9,199 nt of DNA. Origin: Oscillospiraceae bacterium. Lineage in GTDB: Bacteria > Bacillota > Clostridia > Oscillospirales > Butyricicoccaceae. Location: contig CADBTM010000172.1 in the NCBI GenBank assembly GCA_902797555.1, forward strand, positions 1 to 9,199, given 5' to 3'. Of this stretch, positions 1 to 5,778 are shown piece after piece. The translations under genes were made by a program, and so were the position numbers. Within the stretch, counting starts at the first letter, position 1. Each line of letters starts with the position of its first letter. The notes beneath the pieces are model-generated. The model was not told where the DNA came from. It did not search any database and worked only from the letters and a program-made list of their open reading frames with translations.

Positions 1-155
1 CTCACCCCCAGATGAGCGCACAACGCCCGCTTGGAGGGCAGCTTTTCCCCCTCGCGCAGCCGTCCCGCCTCCATCTCGCCGATGATATGGCGGTAGAGCT
101 GCTCATACAGGGGCTTTTTGTCCTCGGTTTGCAGCTTGAAGGTAAAGCTTTCCAT
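1..155 (-). CDS. MocR/GntR-family transcriptional regulator, N-terminal part (cut by window edge)
   Basis: Only the first 51 residues are in the window; the gene continues past the left edge. It begins MESFTFKL and contains a PLYEQLYRHI stretch, then GRLREGEKLPSKRALCAHLGV. This is the start of a GntR-type winged-helix DNA-binding domain, and the KLPSKRALAxxLGV wording is typical of the MocR branch, where the HTH is fused to a large PLP-binding aminotransferase-like domain. That C-terminal domain is not visible, so membership of MocR is inferred from the N-terminus. The ATG at 155 follows a GAGGA ribosome binding site and lies 9 bases after the stop of the phosphatase gene, so it is very probably the last visible gene of the cobalamin operon. 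It may regulate that operon or its divergent neighbour. A plain GntR regulator is the main alternative. Confidence 0.8.
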   Translation of the reverse strand, partial: MESFTFKLQTEDKKPLYEQLYRHIIGEMEAGRLREGEKLPSKRALCAHLGV

Positions 156-164
156 GGGCGTTCC

Positions 165-1058
165 TCAGTGTTTTTCATAGCGGAGTGGCTTGCCGCAGCG
201 GGGACAGAAGCACTTGCTCCCGCTGAGATCCCGCAGGGGCGCCACCCCTTTTCCGCAGTAAGGGCAGCGCAGCCTGATCACCCGCACGGCGGTGCAGCCC
301 GCCAGCAGCAGGATCGCCAGCACGCCCAGCGCGATGGCCGCCGTGGGATGCCCTCCTTGGGCGCACACTCCCGCGGCCAGAACAGACAGCACAAACCCCG
401 CCAGCATGCCTCCCGCTACCCACGCCCACCGTACGGGCAAAAAGCGTTCTTCCTCTGCAGGCGCTTCCTCCCGCTGAGGAGGTACCGCCTCCAGATGCAC
501 CCCCGCGCCGTTTTCCAGCTGGATTTTCCAGCCGTGACCCGGCTTTGGCTGGAGGTCATAGCGGGTCTTTCCACTGTTGGGAAAGGCATCCTCCAGAATG
601 GCGGCGATGGGGCCGCCGTGGGTGACGATGACGGCATCCCGCCCGTCGTCCACGATGTCCCGCCACGCGCCCAACACCCGCAGGCGCATATCCTCGCCGC
701 TCTCCCCGTGGGGACAGCGGTTTTTTTCGTTGTCGCCCTCCAGCCAGCGCTGATAGTCGGGCTGGTCCTTCAGACTGTCATAGCTTTGCAGCTCAAAATC
801 TCCGAAATCGATCTCCCGCAGAGCGGGCATACGCTCCCAGCCCTCCCCGCCGAACAAAATCTCCGCCGTTTTTTCGGTGCGGCGCATGCCGGAGGTGATC
901 TTTCGCAGACCGGATGGGTCGGGATAGCCGCCATTTTCATGCAATTCCCGCAGGGCGGCTTCTCCCTCCGCCGTCAGCGGCAGGTCGGAGCGCCCGCAAT
1001 ACAGCCAATCCCGGTTGGCCGCCGTCTCGCCGTGGCGAATGAGCCAGATGGTTTGCAT
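165..1058 (-). CDS. CobC-like histidine phosphatase with C-terminal membrane segments and zinc ribbon
   Basis: 297 residues. The first ~190 form a phosphoglycerate-mutase-type histidine phosphatase: RHGET at 8-12 with catalytic His9, a second arginine cluster GMRR at 57-60, the acidic EIDFGDFE at 82-89, and VTHGG at 145-149 with His147. Beside cobT, cobU and cobS the likely role is alpha-ribazole-5'-phosphate or adenosylcobalamin-5'-phosphate phosphatase (CobC). Substrate is inferred from context. After an acidic, proline-rich linker (about 193-205) come two hydrophobic segments (about 211-232 and 239-259) and a zinc ribbon with CPYC at 265-268 and CPRC at 285-288, ending in YEKH. Classical CobC is about 200 residues and lacks this tail. 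The start at 1058 was chosen over upstream in-frame codons because RHGE then sits at the usual N-terminal place and ATAGGAGG lies just upstream, overlapping the stop of the preceding gene. Confidence 0.85.
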   Translation of the reverse strand: MQTIWLIRHGETAANRDWLYCGRSDLPLTAEGEAALRELHENGGYPDPSGLRKITSGMRRTEKTAEILFGGEGWERMPALREIDFGDFELQSYDSLKDQPDYQRWLEGDNEKNRCPHGESGEDMRLRVLGAWRDIVDDGRDAVIVTHGGPIAAILEDAFPNSGKTRYDLQPKPGHGWKIQLENGAGVHLEAVPPQREEAPAEEERFLPVRWAWVAGGMLAGFVLSVLAAGVCAQGGHPTAAIALGVLAILLLAGCTAVRVIRLRCPYCGKGVAPLRDLSGSKCFCPRCGKPLRYEKH

Positions 1059-1066
1059 ACTTCCTC

Positions 1067-1444
1067 CTATTTCAGCCGCTGCGGCAGGCCGCAAAACAGG
1101 CGGGTGACCGTGTTTGCCTCCCGGCTGAGGGCGGCCAGCATCCTGCCGGTGCCCTCCCGCCATGCCCGATCTTCTGCGTCCATGGGGACGACCCCGCAGG
1201 AGATGTCGTCGCACACCAGCACGCTGTTTTTCCACCTGTTCCGATAGGCAAGGATCTCCCGTTCGGGCTGCTTTCCCCGGCGGATGCACCACAGGGCAAA
1301 GCGCTCCAGATGCCTGACGCAGGGCGCGTCCCAATCGGGAAGTCCTTCCTCCCCACAGGAGAAAATGCCGTCGGGCCGAAGGCCGTAGGTGCGCATCACA
1401 TATTCGCTTTTGCCCTGATAGGCGCCTCCGATGATCAGATCCAT
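1067..1444 (-). CDS. Short CobU-like protein (adenosylcobinamide kinase/guanylyltransferase family paralog)
   Basis: 125 residues, clearly shorter than the usual ~180 of CobU. It opens MDLIIGGAYQGKSEY, with the P-loop GGAYQGKS at 6-13, and ends with a well preserved CobU C-terminus: CGVVP at 83-87, a following R/REGTGR stretch, and FCGLPQRLK at 117-125. The middle region that in CobU carries the RIxxHxxxR...W motif, including the guanylylated histidine, is missing or unrecognisable. Family knowledge says CobU phosphorylates adenosylcobinamide and transfers GMP to it; whether this small version does either is unknown. It starts 14 bases after cobS behind AAAGGAG, and its stop overlaps the ribosome binding site of the phosphatase gene, so it is cotranscribed with the rest. 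It could be a partner subunit of, or a regulator for, the longer CobU encoded two genes upstream. Confidence 0.82.
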   Translation of the reverse strand: MDLIIGGAYQGKSEYVMRTYGLRPDGIFSCGEEGLPDWDAPCVRHLERFALWCIRRGKQPEREILAYRNRWKNSVLVCDDISCGVVPMDAEDRAWREGTGRMLAALSREANTVTRLFCGLPQRLK

Positions 1445-1458
1445 AGTTTGCTCCTTTC

Positions 1459-2196
1459 TCAGTGCAGCAGGGTGAGGGCGGCCACACCGCACAGCTCGCC
1501 CACCGTCAGGGCAAAGCCCGAAACGTCGCCCGACATGCCGCCCAGCTCCCGGTCGGCCGCCAGTGCCGCCAGCCAATAGCCTGCGCAGCAGGCGGGCAGA
1601 GCCAGCGCGCCCAGCCCGATCCCGGGCAAAAAGCAGGCCGCGGCGCATAAAATCAGGCAGAAAACAGGCAGCGCCAGCGGCGTTTTCTTTTGCTGAAAGC
1701 CGCCGGAATATTGGCTGGTCTCCATGGGCTTCATCCGGGAGACAGCCACCGCGGCGCAGCTCCGGCTGACCACCGGGATGAGCGCCAGCGGAAGCAGGGC
1801 CACCCCGTCGCTTTCCCGCCACAGCTCGAAGGTCACAATCGCCAGCAGCGCCATGCCGATGACGGCAAAGGAGCCCACATGGGAGTCCTTCAGAATCTCC
1901 TGCCGGCGCTTGAGCTCCCGCCGGGAGAAGATGGCGTCGCAGCAGTCCATATATCCGTCCAGATGGATGCAGCCCGAAAGCAGCCACGGCGCCGCCGTCA
2001 TGGCGGCGGCATAGGGCAGTCCCAGACGGGTCAGCAGGGCATAGATCCCCACCGTGCAGGCGCCGATCACCCCGCCCACCAGCGGAAGGCAGGAGATCAT
2101 CCGGGGTCGCGCCTGCTCATCCCAGATCTTTACCGGGCATGGGATGCCGCAAAACATCCCAAAGCACATCCAAAAAGCGTACCACAGTGTTTTCAT
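1459..2196 (-). CDS. cobS: Adenosylcobinamide-GDP ribazoletransferase (cobalamin synthase)
   Basis: 245 residues, the normal size of CobS. This integral membrane enzyme joins adenosylcobinamide-GDP to alpha-ribazole (or its 5'-phosphate), giving adenosylcobalamin (or its phosphate) and GMP. The hallmark acidic motif HLDGYMDCCDA lies at 78-88, followed by the family's LKDSHVGSFAV at 102-112; the C-terminus has GGMSGDVSGF at 219-228 and a conserved-looking Glu234. Hydrophobic stretches fall at about 35-58, 62-78, 108-125, 132-152, 173-192 and 194-214. The ATG at 2196 shares a 4-base ATGA overlap with the stop of the cobU gene, which points to translational coupling. Upstream in-frame extension would run through cobU and is rejected. 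Confidence 0.95.
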   Translation of the reverse strand: MKTLWYAFWMCFGMFCGIPCPVKIWDEQARPRMISCLPLVGGVIGACTVGIYALLTRLGLPYAAAMTAAPWLLSGCIHLDGYMDCCDAIFSRRELKRRQEILKDSHVGSFAVIGMALLAIVTFELWRESDGVALLPLALIPVVSRSCAAVAVSRMKPMETSQYSGGFQQKKTPLALPVFCLILCAAACFLPGIGLGALALPACCAGYWLAALAADRELGGMSGDVSGFALTVGELCGVAALTLLH

Positions 2197-2726
2197 TCGG
2201 GCAGCACCCCCTTGTGTACGATGATATTGCCGGCGCACAGCTCGGCCACCGCGTCGCACCGACGGCACAGCTCCCGGTCGGCCTCGGCCAGCGCCCGGCG
2301 GTACTGCTCGGTCCACGGGTCGTAATGCCCCGCGTCGCTGTAGATAAAATCGCTGACGAACACGGCGTTTTCCGCCCAATCGGCCAGCGCGTTCAGCTCC
2401 TCCCGCACGCGGAGGGGCGCCTCCGTATCGATTTCGGGGCCGTGGAACATCTCGTTTGCCATGAGCGCCGTCACGCTGTCAAACAGCACCGTGCCCCGGG
2501 GCAGATGGGAAAAGGCGGCCATCACGTCCCGGCCGCATTCCACCGTTTCAAAGCCCCAGCCCTCCCGCTCCCGCCGATGGCGGGCGATGCGGGCGTCGTC
2601 CTCCCCGTCGTGGGGGATCATGGTGGCGGCATAATAGAGGCGTCCCCCTCCGGCCAGCGCCTTGCTGAGACGCTGCGCCAGCATGGACTTGCCGTTTTTC
2701 GCGCCGCCTGACAAAAAGACGGTCAT
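2193..2726 (-). CDS. cobU: CobU-type adenosylcobinamide kinase/adenosylcobinamide-phosphate guanylyltransferase
   Basis: 177 residues, matching CobU length. The P-loop GGAKNGKS is at 7-14. The stretch ARIARHRRERE at 45-55, followed by W57 and E63, matches the CobU pattern around the histidine that carries GMP, here probably His50. A DSVTALMANE segment at 83-92 fits the CobU nucleotide-binding core. The reaction expected is ATP/GTP-dependent phosphorylation of adenosylcobinamide, then GMP transfer to give adenosylcobinamide-GDP for CobS. The C-terminal half departs from the classical enzyme: where CobU has NEVGxGIVP, this protein has SDFIYSDAGHYDP at 125-137, and it ends CAGNIIVHKGVLPE. It starts by an ATGA overlap with cobT and overlaps cobS in the same way. 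Full bifunctionality is uncertain because of the divergent C-terminus. Confidence 0.88.
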   Translation of the reverse strand: MTVFLSGGAKNGKSMLAQRLSKALAGGGRLYYAATMIPHDGEDDARIARHRREREGWGFETVECGRDVMAAFSHLPRGTVLFDSVTALMANEMFHGPEIDTEAPLRVREELNALADWAENAVFVSDFIYSDAGHYDPWTEQYRRALAEADRELCRRCDAVAELCAGNIIVHKGVLPE

Positions 2727-3844
2727 ACCTGTTTCTCCCCTACCGAAAAGGCGTCTCCCCTGCGGATCTCCTCCAGATAGCCGTCGTCGATGGCGGCCTG
2801 GGCAAAGGTGGCCATCTCGTTCATCACGGCGCAGGCGGCCTCCACCGTCAAAAAAGCCAGCGGGCAGCCGCTGCCCTCGCCCAGACGCATATCCAGCAGC
2901 AAGAAGGGGCGCAGCCCCAGCTCGTCCATCGCCTTGGGATAGCCCAGCTCGAAGGACGCGTGGGAGGGGATCATATAGTCCCGCGCCGCGGGACAGAGGC
3001 GGTATGCGCACAGGGCGGCCACCGCCGAGATAAAGCCGTCGATGACCACCGGCATGCGCTCGGCCGCCGCGCCCAAAAAGAATCCGCACATGGCGCAGAG
3101 ATCCAGTCCGCCCACCTTGTGCAAAACGTCCACCGGATCGGTTTTGTCCGGCTTGTGCAGGGCAAGGGCCTCCGAGATCACCTGCTTTTTTCGCGCAAAG
3201 GCGGCGTCGGTGAGACCGCCGCCCCGTCCGGTGACGTCCTCGACCTCCATCCCCGTCAGCGCCGCCAGCACGGCGGAGGAGGTGGTGGTGTTGCCGATGC
3301 CCATCTCTCCCACGCCCGCCAGCTCCACACCGTCCATTTTGGCGATCACCGCCTGCTCGATGCCCACGCCGATGGCGCGCAGCGCCTCCTGCCGGGTCAT
3401 GGCGGGCTCACGCAGCAGGTCTTTTGTCCCGTAGGCCACCTTCTTTTGGATGACCTCCGGGCAGGGCACGTCACACATCACGCCCACGTCCACCACACGC
3501 AGCTCGTCGCCAAAGTGCTTTGCCAGGCTGGACGCCCCCGTCAGTCCCCGGGTCAGGTTGATGGTCTGGCTGAAGGTGACGCTTTGGGGCGTGGCGGACA
3601 CGCCCTCCGCGCACACGCCGTTGTCGGCGCAAAAGACCACGATGCGCCGCTTGTCCACCTGGTTGTGCACCTGCCCCGTCATGCCCGCCAGACGGATGGA
3701 CAGCTCCTCCAGCTTGCCCAGACTGCGGGGCGGTTTTGCCAGGCTGTCCTGCCGCGCCCGGGCGGCGGTCATGGCCGCCTCGTCGGCGGGACGGATGGCG
3801 GCGAGTGTATTCAAAAGCATCTTTTCTTCTCTGGTCTGCTCCAT
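2723..3844 (-). CDS. cobT: Nicotinate-nucleotide--dimethylbenzimidazole phosphoribosyltransferase
   Basis: 373 residues, slightly longer than the family's usual ~350. CobT is a cytoplasmic enzyme that transfers the phosphoribosyl group of nicotinate mononucleotide to the lower-ligand base, giving alpha-ribazole-5'-phosphate. Recognisable family blocks are LAKPPRSLGKLEEL at 35-48, FCADNGVCAEGVSATPQSVT at 71-90, GVGEMGIGNTTTSSA at 177-191, PSHASFELG at 293-301 and LLLDMRLGEGSG at 315-326. Glu323 is the expected catalytic base. It is the first gene of the operon. The start at 3844 was chosen because AGAGGA lies about 9 bases upstream. A longer reading back to position 3901 would begin between the -35 and -10 boxes of the operon promoter, so it would not be in the transcript. 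The activated base (dimethylbenzimidazole, adenine or a phenolic) cannot be predicted. Confidence 0.97.
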   Translation of the reverse strand: MEQTREEKMLLNTLAAIRPADEAAMTAARARQDSLAKPPRSLGKLEELSIRLAGMTGQVHNQVDKRRIVVFCADNGVCAEGVSATPQSVTFSQTINLTRGLTGASSLAKHFGDELRVVDVGVMCDVPCPEVIQKKVAYGTKDLLREPAMTRQEALRAIGVGIEQAVIAKMDGVELAGVGEMGIGNTTTSSAVLAALTGMEVEDVTGRGGGLTDAAFARKKQVISEALALHKPDKTDPVDVLHKVGGLDLCAMCGFFLGAAAERMPVVIDGFISAVAALCAYRLCPAARDYMIPSHASFELGYPKAMDELGLRPFLLLDMRLGEGSGCPLAFLTVEAACAVMNEMATFAQAAIDDGYLEEIRRGDAFSVGEKQV

Positions 3845-3880
3845 TTGGAAAAGTCCTCTTTTCGCAAATAATCTGCTTTC

Positions 3881-3909
3881 AGTATACCAATTTTCCCCCA
3901 TTCTGTAAA
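3881..3909 (-). promoter_or_regulatory. Sigma-A promoter of the cobalamin operon
   Basis: Reading the minus strand, TTTACA (3909-3904) is followed after exactly 17 bases by TATACT (3886-3881), with a TGG extended -10 immediately before it. The expected transcript start is near 3874, leaving a leader of only about 30 bases before the cobT start at 3844. There is no room in the transcript for a cobalamin riboswitch. Confidence 0.85.
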
Positions 3910-3912
3910 GAG

Positions 3913-3946
3913 CGGGAAAAGCCGGTTTTTCGTCTTGCTTTTCCCG
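3913..3946. repeat. Perfect 10-bp inverted repeat in the divergent cobT/threonine aldolase control region
   Basis: CGGGAAAAGC at 3913-3922 is repeated inverted as GCTTTTCCCG at 3937-3946, with a 14-base spacer. It lies just upstream of the cobalamin operon -35 box and covers the possible -35 box of the threonine aldolase gene. No T-run follows on either strand, so it is not a terminator; a protein-binding operator is the best guess. A further TTTTCCC copy (3891-3897) lies inside the spacer of the cobalamin promoter. Confidence 0.6.
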
Positions 3947-3963
3947 TGGGTTTCTGCTACTAT
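3935..3963 (+). promoter_or_regulatory. Possible promoter of the threonine aldolase gene
   Basis: TTGCTT (3935-3940) and TACTAT (3958-3963) are 17 bases apart, giving a predicted transcript start near 3970 and a leader of about 32 bases. Both boxes are weak matches. An alternative -10, TAGAAT at 3970-3975, has a better hexamer but no convincing -35. The -35 overlaps the right arm of the inverted repeat, so activation or repression at that site is plausible. Confidence 0.45.
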
Positions 3964-4001
3964 CCTATGTAGAATGATTTTGAAATAAAGGAGCGGCTGT
4001 T

Positions 4002-5027
4002 ATGATCCGATTTGACTGTGACTATCTGGAGGGAGCACATCCCGCCATCCTGCAAAAGCTCATCGAAACCAACATGGATCAGACCATCGGCTATGAGGTG
4101 GATCCCTATTGCGAATCTGCCGCAGAAAAGATCCGTCAGGCCTGCGCCTGTCCCGGCGCCGCCGTCCATTATCTGGTGGGCGGCACCCAGACCAACACCA
4201 CCGTGATCTATTCCCTGCTGCGTCCGTGGGAGGGCGTGATCGCCGTGGACACCGGCCACATCAACTGCCACGAGTCGGGCGCCATCGAAGGCACCGGCCA
4301 CAAGGTGCTCGCCCTGCCCAATCAGGACGGCAAGCTCACCGGAAAGATGGTGGAGGACGCCTATGAGGCATGGAAAAACGACGCCTCGTGGGAGCACATC
4401 GTCAAGCCCGGCATGGTCTATATCTCCCATCCCACCGAAACGGGCACCATGTATACCCTGGCCGAGCTGACCGAGCTTTCCCGGTCCTGCCGCAAGCTGG
4501 GCCTGCCCCTCTATCTGGACGGCGCGCGGCTGGGCTACGGTCTGGCCGTCCCCGGCACCGACATCACCCTGCCCGACATCGCCCGCCTGTGCGATATCTT
4601 CTATATCGGCGGCACCAAGGTGGGCGCTCTCTTCGGCGAGGCGCTGGTGATCCCCGATCCCGCCCTCATTCCCGACATCCGCTCGCTCATCAAGCAGCGG
4701 GGCGGTCTGCTGGCAAAGGGACGTCTGCTGGGTCTGCAGTTTGACGTGCTCTTTACCGACGGCCTCTATTTCAAGCTGGGTCAGCACGCCATGGATCTGG
4801 CGAAAAAGCTGAAGGAGGGCTTTGCCGCAAAGGGCTATTCCTTCATGTGCGACAGCCCCACCAACCAGCAGTTCCCCATCCTCTCCTACGAGCAGATCGA
4901 GCGCCTGTCCAAGGACTTTTCCTTTGACGATTACGGTCCCGCCGACGAGAATCACCGCTATGCCCGCTTCTGCACCAGCTGGGCCACCACCGAGGAAAAT
5001 GTGGAGACTCTGCTCAACGCGATCTGA
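4002..5027 (+). CDS. ltaE: Low-specificity L-threonine aldolase (PLP enzyme)
   Basis: 341 residues, the usual length for the fold-type I threonine aldolase family. These cytoplasmic PLP enzymes reversibly split L-threonine or L-allo-threonine into glycine and acetaldehyde. The sequence shows HYLVGGTQTN at 56-65 (phosphate-binding region), a TGHINCHESGA segment at 84-94 with a histidine placed to stack on PLP, YLDGARLGYG at 171-180 with Asp173 for the pyridine nitrogen and Arg176, and YIGGTKVGALFGE at 201-213 with Lys206 as the Schiff-base lysine. The start is supported by AAGGAG at 3988-3993, eight bases upstream. It stands alone on the plus strand, divergent from the cobalamin operon and followed by a strong terminator. 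Family members of this sequence type can also be beta-eliminating lyases, so exact substrate preference is not certain. Confidence 0.93.
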   Translation: MIRFDCDYLEGAHPAILQKLIETNMDQTIGYEVDPYCESAAEKIRQACACPGAAVHYLVGGTQTNTTVIYSLLRPWEGVIAVDTGHINCHESGAIEGTGHKVLALPNQDGKLTGKMVEDAYEAWKNDASWEHIVKPGMVYISHPTETGTMYTLAELTELSRSCRKLGLPLYLDGARLGYGLAVPGTDITLPDIARLCDIFYIGGTKVGALFGEALVIPDPALIPDIRSLIKQRGGLLAKGRLLGLQFDVLFTDGLYFKLGQHAMDLAKKLKEGFAAKGYSFMCDSPTNQQFPILSYEQIERLSKDFSFDDYGPADENHRYARFCTSWATTEENVETLLNAI

Positions 5028-5038
5028 AAAAACAGAAC

Positions 5039-5077
5039 AAGAAAGCCGCTGCAAATTGCAGCGGCTTTCTTATTTTT
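5039..5077. terminator. Hairpin terminator between convergent genes, probably bidirectional
   Basis: A perfect 13-bp stem (5041-5053 pairing with 5057-5069, extended by two A-T pairs) closes on a 3-base loop. On the plus strand it is followed by TTATTTTT, and on the minus strand by a T-rich run ending in TTTTTT within 5026-5040. It starts just after the threonine aldolase stop and lies beyond the end of the ABC transporter operon that converges on it, so it can end both transcripts. Confidence 0.9.
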
Positions 5078-5094
5078 GGGAAGAAAGGCTCCCG

Positions 5095-5763
5095 TTATTC
5101 CGTTATCAGCTCGCCGTCGCGGACGGTGTAGATCTCGTCCATCTGGGAGGCGATCTCCAGATCGTGGGTGATGACGATGACGGCGCAGCCCTCCTTGTGG
5201 GCAAGCTCCATCAACAGCTCCATCACCTGCTCGCCGCTGCTGATGTCCAGATTGCCGGTGGGCTCGTCGGCGAGGATGATCCGGTTGCCTGCCGCCAGCG
5301 CCCGGGCGATGGCCACCCGCTGCTGCTGTCCGCCGGAGAGCTGAGAGGGGAACCTCCCCCACTCCTCCTGGGTGATGCCCACGGCGGTCAGCCGGGTGTG
5401 GGCGCGCTCCAGCGCCTCCTTGCGGGGGATCTTTTTCAGCTTCATGGGATAGAGCACGTTTTCCTCGGACGTCAGCAGGGGAAACAGGTTGTAGCTCTGA
5501 TAGATCACGGCGGCGTGATCCCGGCGATAGGCGTCGCAGTCCATCTCCCGGGTGGATTTGCCCTCAAAGAACACGTCTCCCTCGGTGGGCTGCTCCAGTC
5601 CGGCCAGCAGGCTGAGGAGGGTGGTCTTGCCGCTGCCCGAGCGCCCCACGATGGCATAGGTCTTTCCCGGCTCAAAGCCGCAGCTGACGTGCTTGACCGC
5701 GTTGACGGTCTGATATTTGTTCACATAGGAAAAGGAAAGGTTTTCCGCTCGCAAAATTTCCAT
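5095..5763 (-). CDS. ABC exporter ATP-binding protein, MacB/LolD family
   Basis: 222 residues, a single nucleotide-binding domain of the type that pairs with FtsX-like permeases. All ATPase motifs are present: Walker A GRSGSGKT at 40-47, Q-loop Gln89 in VIYQSYNLFP, signature LSGGQQQ at 142-148, Walker B IILADEP at 162-168 with catalytic Glu167, D-loop NLD at 171-173, and switch His200 in VITHD. The protein sits on the cytoplasmic face and powers the two permeases encoded just upstream. The start at 5763 follows GAGGAGG with good spacing and lies 15 bases after the stop of the smaller permease. It is the last gene of its operon, which is less common than ATPase-first order in this family. The transported substrate is not readable from the ATPase. 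Confidence 0.96.
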   Translation of the reverse strand: MEILRAENLSFSYVNKYQTVNAVKHVSCGFEPGKTYAIVGRSGSGKTTLLSLLAGLEQPTEGDVFFEGKSTREMDCDAYRRDHAAVIYQSYNLFPLLTSEENVLYPMKLKKIPRKEALERAHTRLTAVGITQEEWGRFPSQLSGGQQQRVAIARALAAGNRIILADEPTGNLDISSGEQVMELLMELAHKEGCAVIVITHDLEIASQMDEIYTVRDGELITE

Positions 5764-5778
5764 ATCGTTCCTCCTCGT

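Noticed and set aside
12..1247. Long plus-strand open frame of 411 codons opposite the phosphatase and the short CobU-like gene
   Set aside because: It is antisense to two well supported genes, has no ribosome binding site or recognisable domain, and reads as low-complexity Pro/Arg/His-rich sequence expected from GC-rich DNA.
1059..1487. N-terminal extension of the phosphatase to a 440-residue protein
   Set aside because: The extension would read through the short CobU-like gene in another frame; the MQTIWLIRHGE start behind AGGAGG is the natural one.
2960..3871. Plus-strand open frame of 303 codons opposite cobT
   Set aside because: It is a shadow of cobT without promoter, ribosome binding site or domain.
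3913..3946. Inverted repeat read as a transcription terminator
   Set aside because: There is no T-run after either arm, the loop is 14 bases long, and it lies upstream of both transcript starts or at the very edge of one promoter.
3845..4001. Cobalamin riboswitch or other leader RNA in the cobT/threonine aldolase gap
   Set aside because: The gap holds promoters and an inverted repeat but no room for the ~200-base riboswitch fold, and predicted leaders are only about 30 bases on each side.
3960..5054. Minus-strand open frame of 364 codons opposite the threonine aldolase
   Set aside because: It is antisense to a complete PLP enzyme with all catalytic residues, begins within the terminator stem and has no family motif.
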